Source of the DNA: Corynebacterium lactis
GTDB lineage: Bacteria > Actinomycetota > Actinomycetes > Mycobacteriales > Mycobacteriaceae
DNA length: 60,732 nt
Assembly: GCF_900519355.1 (NCBI RefSeq)
Contig: NZ_ULHE01000009.1
Location: 1 to 60,732, forward strand
Direction of reading: 5' to 3'
How positions within the stretch are numbered: position 1 is the first letter of the stretch; each line of letters opens with the position of its first letter. Of the stretch, positions 56,592 through 60,732 are shown in pieces. Both the position numbers and the translations under genes were made by a program. The notes beneath the pieces are model-generated. The model saw only the letters and a program-made list of their open reading frames with translations, was not told the origin of the DNA and did no database searches.

Positions 56592-57425
56592 ATGGCTAAT
56601 CCTTTTGCCAAGGGCTGGAAGTACATGATGTCTTCTTTCGATAAGAAGATTGATGACAATGCCGATCCCAAGGTCCAGATTGCGCAGGCTGCGGAGGCGG
56701 AGCGGAGGCGCCACGCTGAGATTCAGCGCCAGGCTGCGGCCGTGATTGGCAATCGCAATCAGCTGGAGATGCAGCTCGGCCGCCTGAATAAGGAGCGCGA
56801 GAAGCTCGCGACCAACACCCGCCAGGCCCTTTCTCAGGCCGACGCCGCCCGCGCGAAGGGCGATGAGGCGACCGCGCTGAAGATGGAGAACACCGCCGAG
56901 GTCTTCGCCTCTCAGTTGGTCAGCATCGAAAGCGAGCTGGAGCAGACTACCGAGCTGCACGCTCAGGCAGTTTCCGCGGCACAGGAGGCGCAGAAGCAGG
57001 CTGAGCAGTCTCAGGTCCGCTATGAGCAGATGAAGAACGAGATCCGCGAGCTGGAGTCTCAGGCTGACCAGGCGAAGATGCAGGAGACCGCGTCCAAGAC
57101 CCTCCAGGGGATGCAGGGCATTTCGGACGACCCGAATGTTCCGACCCTCGATGCGGTCCGGGAGAAGATCGAGTCCCGCTACGCCAACGCTCTCGGCGCG
57201 CAGGAGTTGGCCGCTGCGTCCCACCAGGGACGTATGGCTGAAATTGAGGCCTCGGGGGCCGATGCCCGTGCGGACATGCGCCTGGCTGAGATCCGCGCTC
57301 AGATGAAACAGGAAAACGCGGCGCTGGAGGCCGGCAAGGGGGAGCCGGAGGAGGTCCCCGCTGAGCTGGAGCCCGCTAAGGAAGAGGGCGAAGAAACCGA
57401 AGGCGCCGCGGGCACTGAGAAGTAA
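56592..57425 (+). CDS. PspA/IM30 family protein (ESCRT-III-like)
   Basis: The 277-residue protein starts NPFAKGWKYMMSSFDKKIDD and has long coiled-coil helices (about 20-190) rich in Gln, Ala and Glu, then a Glu/Pro-rich C-terminal tail of about 40 residues. PspA proteins bind stressed inner membranes and support proton-motive force; actinobacterial ones are part of envelope stress circuits. GGAAAGGG lies 11 bases before the ATG. No pspC or regulator gene is adjacent. Confidence 0.92.
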   Translation: MANPFAKGWKYMMSSFDKKIDDNADPKVQIAQAAEAERRRHAEIQRQAAAVIGNRNQLEMQLGRLNKEREKLATNTRQALSQADAARAKGDEATALKMENTAEVFASQLVSIESELEQTTELHAQAVSAAQEAQKQAEQSQVRYEQMKNEIRELESQADQAKMQETASKTLQGMQGISDDPNVPTLDAVREKIESRYANALGAQELAAASHQGRMAEIEASGADARADMRLAEIRAQMKQENAALEAGKGEPEEVPAELEPAKEEGEETEGAAGTEK

Positions 57426-57470
57426 CCCTCGGCGCCTCCTGGGCGTCCCCCGGACCTGACTAGTCCCTGA

Positions 57471-59027
57471 CTAATCCAGGTCGCCGTTCCTCCTGGCCAG
57501 GAGGACGCCACGGATGCCCGCATGGAAGCCGTCGCGCAGGTTCACTCGCTGCGTCTCCGTCAGCGTGTACTCGTGCAGGGTCTCGCAGGCGAATTGGAGG
57601 AGCGGCCGGTCGATGTCGGCCGGAAGCCCGCCTCCGGAGAGCAAATGCGCCGTGTCGCGGGCCTGCTCGGTGGCGACATTCTCATACCACCAGTTGGCGT
57701 ACTGCTGTCCGACATCGAATGGTGTCTGGAATCCTGCCGAGGCCCACACTTCGTTCGGGAGCGGGACGTACCGGCTGCGCAGCTTCCTGCGCGGTGCCAT
57801 CATCGACGGGTTCGGGCGAGGCGCGGGCTTGGGCGTCTCCGCCGCCCCCTCAGGCTCCGAGGTGTCCTGGCTCGCAACCGCTCCTTCCGCCCCGCTTGCC
57901 GACGACTGTTCCATCCGGCCCTGCGAATCAGCAGGTGCGGGTGTGGTTCCGGATGTCGAAGACTCCGCGGAGGCCACGGACCCGGCGGGCTTGGCGGACT
58001 GGTCGGCGCTAGTAGCGCCGCTCGCCTTAGCGGCGGCGTCGGCCCCAGAATTCCGCTCGATTTCGGCGCGGTGCTCGGCCTGGGCCGGAATCTCCCGGGC
58101 GCCCATCTTTGCAGCGTGCTCAACTTCGTGGAACTTGGGGGAATCCGCCTTGGCGGTCGGTGTCGCAGCCGCGTGGTCGCGCCTGTAGCACTCGGCTTCC
58201 AGCGTCGCGGGCTGGGACGGGACGACTCGTTCCTCGCGGGGCAGGTCATCAACGCCACGTTCGGAGTGCTGTTCCTTGGCGGTCGCCGCCGAGGTCTCGG
58301 GCTCGGTGGAGTTCGGGGTTCCGTCGGCAAGCGTGGCGGAGCCTTCCTCGCACGGCTCCTCGCAGTTTTCCTTGCCGGGAGGGGTGATGCGGGTGTCGGG
58401 GATCTTGGTGGCGCCGAGGTCCTCGATCGGCTCGGCGTCGCCCAGCGGCTTGTTCGGCCGCACGACCGGCGGGATCGGCCCCTCCAGGACGTTGAGTTGC
58501 ATGGCGTCAGCGAAGTCCTCGCGCGGGTCGAGGATGGTGACGGTGTCGCAAGCGTGCCGCAGCGCGCCGGACATGGAATCCCAGCCGAAGCCGTAGAGGT
58601 GTACGCGGGCACCCGCGGCGGCGGCCTCTGCGACGCCCGGCAGCATGTCGGCGTCACCCGAGACCAGCACGATGTCGGAGACCTGGTGCTTCAGGCCTGC
58701 GACGACCATGTCGGCGACCAGACGGGTGTCGACCGCCTTTTGGGTACGGCGATCTCCCCACTCGATGAGCTGGCCCGCGCGCAGCTGGACGCCATCGATG
58801 GTGCGGAGAGAGCGCTGGTAGCGGTGCGGCCCCGACTCGGGGATGCCGTCGTACCAGAGTTGCCGCTGAACCGGCTGGTTCAGCTGCTGGGTAATCATGC
58901 GGTCAAGGACAGTAACTACTTCTCTAAGGTCAATTTCTAATTGCCCGCGGGCTCCGGTTTCCCACGAGTTGTAAAAGCTCGCCAAAAGGTAAGACGTGTC
59001 GACGAACACAAGTGTGCGCTCAAGCAT
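57471..59027 (-). CDS. NYN domain (PIN-like nuclease) protein
   Basis: Residues 1-170 form an NYN/LabA-like domain: ERTLVFVDTSYLLASFYNSW, DIVLVSGDADMLPGVAEAAA and GARVHLYGFGWDSMSGALRH, with Asp residues typical of PIN-like nucleases acting on RNA. Residues of about 170-400 are a low-complexity Ala/Glu/Pro/Thr/Ser linker. The last 110 residues form a second conserved block (LRSRYVPLPNEVWASAGFQT, QQYANWWYENVATEQARDTA, ETLHEYTLTETQRVNLRDGF) that I cannot name. I start at the ATG at 59027, with AGGAG five bases upstream (518 residues), rather than at 59123. It converges with the PspA gene. Confidence 0.88.
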   Translation of the reverse strand: MLERTLVFVDTSYLLASFYNSWETGARGQLEIDLREVVTVLDRMITQQLNQPVQRQLWYDGIPESGPHRYQRSLRTIDGVQLRAGQLIEWGDRRTQKAVDTRLVADMVVAGLKHQVSDIVLVSGDADMLPGVAEAAAAGARVHLYGFGWDSMSGALRHACDTVTILDPREDFADAMQLNVLEGPIPPVVRPNKPLGDAEPIEDLGATKIPDTRITPPGKENCEEPCEEGSATLADGTPNSTEPETSAATAKEQHSERGVDDLPREERVVPSQPATLEAECYRRDHAAATPTAKADSPKFHEVEHAAKMGAREIPAQAEHRAEIERNSGADAAAKASGATSADQSAKPAGSVASAESSTSGTTPAPADSQGRMEQSSASGAEGAVASQDTSEPEGAAETPKPAPRPNPSMMAPRRKLRSRYVPLPNEVWASAGFQTPFDVGQQYANWWYENVATEQARDTAHLLSGGGLPADIDRPLLQFACETLHEYTLTETQRVNLRDGFHAGIRGVLLARRNGDLD

Positions 59028-59228
59028 GGCTCCTAATTTCCGTTTCTTTGTAACTAAATAAGTTCTTCGTGCATCTTCTGCTTCTGCATCTTCTGCAACA
59101 TCCAGGATGCCCGAATAATTCATTGTAAGCCCTAAACATGAGCAATTTCAGAGACTATCCTTAATAGAACGCATCCTTCCCGCCCATCGCCGTCGCTGGG
59201 AAGAAGGGCCCGGAGAGGTGTCTTTTGC

Positions 59229-60608
59229 GTGGTCACACCCCCTTTCTCCGCTATCTGGGAGGGCGTGTTGGGGCGTCGGAAAGCGAACAGTGCAAGTGTG
59301 GAAGGGAAGCGTTGGCGGAAGATGGGGGCGCAGAGCATGAAGCGTTGGTTTGGTGCGCTCGTTGTCGTGACGGTGTTGGGGCAGGCGGTCTTTAACGGAG
59401 GTCGCGTCCTCCTGTCGTGGCGAGTTCTCGACTTTGGCGGCGACGCCTCTACCGTCGGCTGGTTCACCGCCGCGTTTTCTCTGGTGCCACTCTTGATCGC
59501 GCTGCCCGCGGGGCGCCTGGTGGACTCTCGCCGCGCCACCGAGGTGATGAATGCCGGCCTCATAGCAACCGTCGCAGCTTCGGCCGTCATGGCCTTATCC
59601 ACAGATTTGGCGGTACTGCTCGTCGGCTACATCACGCTGGGATTTGCCCACATGACCACGCTCATTGCAGCGCAGGGAATGGTCTCGCACCTGCGGGGAG
59701 GAGTGGCCGGGCTCGACAGCCTTTTCGCCTATTTCACTCTGGGCATTTCGATAGGGCAGTTCCTGGGCATCGTCGGTGCGGGGTGGTTGACCGCGTCTGT
59801 CGGTCACTCCTCTGGCGCGGGCGCGACCACGTCTGCACTGTGGTTTATGGCCGCACTCGGAGCGGTTGCGCTTGTTATGGGCTGGCCGATTGCTCGCGCT
59901 TTCCGACGGCTCGAAGCCAGCGTTGCAGAAGATGGAGCCACGGCGCCGGTTGGGTCGGATACGCGCGCCGATGCGGGTGGTGACGACGCGAGCGTCCGAG
60001 GTCGGGGCGACAGTGTGCGCACCATACTGGCGCGCGATGGGATGAGCAGTGCAATGGCTGTCTCCATTGCGGTCATCGTCGCAATCGATCTGCTGACGGC
60101 GTATGTCCCGGTGTTGGGCCGCGAAATCGGGCTATCGGTAGCGGAGGTGACCACGATCTTAGGAGCTCGTAGTGGGCTCGCCATCGTGTCCAGGGCAGTA
60201 ATGCCGACGGTACTGCGACGCATCGATAGAGACCGGGTACTCATCGTGTCAGTTGCGGCGGGAGTCCTGCCTCTTTTGGCAATGCCGTGGTTGACGCAGG
60301 CGTGGATGTTCGTGCTCGCAACGGGGGTGTGCGGTCTGGCGTGGGGCTTTGTGATGCCGATGTCTATGACGTGGGTGAGCACTCTGGTGGGAGTGTCGGC
60401 GCGAGCGCAGGCTCTTTCCATCCGGCTGATGGGCAACCGTCTAGCCCAGGTACTTCTTCCGCCAGTTGCCGGGTTGGGCGCTACGGCGTTGGGAACGGCA
60501 ACCGTATTTGCGGGGGCTGGGACGTTGATGGGGCTGGCGACCATCGCTGCGTGGCAGAAACTGGGTAGGTGGCCGAATCCGGCACGGCGGGGATTAACGC
60601 GCGGATAA
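59229..60608 (+). CDS. MFS transporter
   Basis: The 459-residue protein has about twelve membrane segments (RWFGALVVVTVLGQAVFNGG, STVGWFTAAFSLVPLLIALP, YFTLGISIGQFLGIVGAGWL, MPMSMTWVSTLVGVSARAQA) and the early loop GRLVDSRRATEVMNAG, typical of drug-efflux or sugar-efflux members. The central loop (about 225-265) is an acidic and Gly/Asp-rich stretch. Substrate unknown. Start uncertain: a GTG at 59229 has GAGAGG ten bases upstream; an ATG at 59322 is also possible. Confidence 0.88.
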   Translation: MVTPPFSAIWEGVLGRRKANSASVEGKRWRKMGAQSMKRWFGALVVVTVLGQAVFNGGRVLLSWRVLDFGGDASTVGWFTAAFSLVPLLIALPAGRLVDSRRATEVMNAGLIATVAASAVMALSTDLAVLLVGYITLGFAHMTTLIAAQGMVSHLRGGVAGLDSLFAYFTLGISIGQFLGIVGAGWLTASVGHSSGAGATTSALWFMAALGAVALVMGWPIARAFRRLEASVAEDGATAPVGSDTRADAGGDDASVRGRGDSVRTILARDGMSSAMAVSIAVIVAIDLLTAYVPVLGREIGLSVAEVTTILGARSGLAIVSRAVMPTVLRRIDRDRVLIVSVAAGVLPLLAMPWLTQAWMFVLATGVCGLAWGFVMPMSMTWVSTLVGVSARAQALSIRLMGNRLAQVLLPPVAGLGATALGTATVFAGAGTLMGLATIAAWQKLGRWPNPARRGLTRG

Positions 60609-60732
60609 ATCGCTTAAGTAACGGTGTTTCCATGCCCTGACCTGGGGATTGGTGTTTGGTGTGGGTGGTGTGTAAATTATTCGGAGTCAGCGAGACAGCC
60701 CGCCGGGTTCTTTTCCTTGAAGAGTTTGTTCT

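Overview
The window is the replication-origin region of a high-GC actinobacterium, most probably a Corynebacterium. Three things point there: the gene orders dnaA-dnaN-recF-dciA(DUF721)-gyrB and rpmH-rnpA-yidD-yidC-rsmG-parA-parB; the following cwlM-trxA-trxB-sigM-murJ-DUF6049-Nudix-pcnA order, with no jag gene between yidC and rsmG; and the leuS / marR / ino1 / DUF5318 / PBP1 / rpsF-ssb-rplI / dnaB block lying on the pcnA side of the origin. Protein identities come from motifs and recalled family knowledge; no database search was possible.

Layout. 0-1.5 kb: a small unknown gene that starts inside a parS site, and an alpha/beta hydrolase. 1.7-9.2 kb, minus strand: gyrB, dciA, recF, dnaN, dnaA. 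Clusters of perfect DnaA boxes lie on both sides of dnaA (7368-7442 and 9334-9488), so oriC is here. 9.8-15.8 kb, plus strand: rpmH, rnpA, yidD, yidC, rsmG, parA, parB, with four more parS sites. 15.9-28.5 kb: a conserved hypothetical gene, then on the minus strand cwlM, thioredoxin, thioredoxin reductase, an ECF sigma factor, the MurJ flippase with a kinase-like extension, a secreted DUF6049 protein and a Nudix hydrolase. 28.6-33.4 kb, plus strand: pcnA, yqgE, azlCD exporter and an MFS transporter. 33.4-38 kb, minus strand: a beta-lactamase-fold secreted protein, an unknown protein, a bile-acid-symporter-family transporter and an SdpI-like protein with a Cys-rich tail. 38-60.7 kb: leuS, a small membrane protein, a universal stress protein, MarR, inositol-phosphate synthase, DUF5318, a class A penicillin-binding protein, rpsF-ssb-rplI, dnaB, an acyltransferase, an FAH-family enzyme, thioredoxin, a second beta-lactamase-fold protein, PspA, a NYN-domain protein and an MFS transporter.

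Together these genes initiate and elongate replication (DnaA, DnaN, DnaB, DciA, SSB, GyrB, RecF), segregate the origin (ParA, ParB, parS), insert membrane proteins (YidC, YidD), build peptidoglycan (MurJ, CwlM, PBP1) and handle thiol stress (SigM, TrxB, TrxA). I see no insertion sequence, prophage, CRISPR array, rRNA or tRNA.

The most striking direct observation is a set of single-base frameshifts in otherwise well-conserved genes: dnaA near 8915, rnpA near 10126, an MFS gene at the C6 run 32967-32972 and a secreted hydrolase near 33805. Two more are possible at the N-termini of murJ (near 24915) and the PBP gene (near 45421). Because dnaA and rnpA are essential, I read these mainly as consensus-sequence errors, but this needs checking against reads. 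I did not find a convincing undescribed multi-gene system. The best leads are non-coding: an extended 34-bp parS palindrome, a DnaA-box cluster upstream of dnaB, two long perfect inverted repeats, and a structured rpsF leader.
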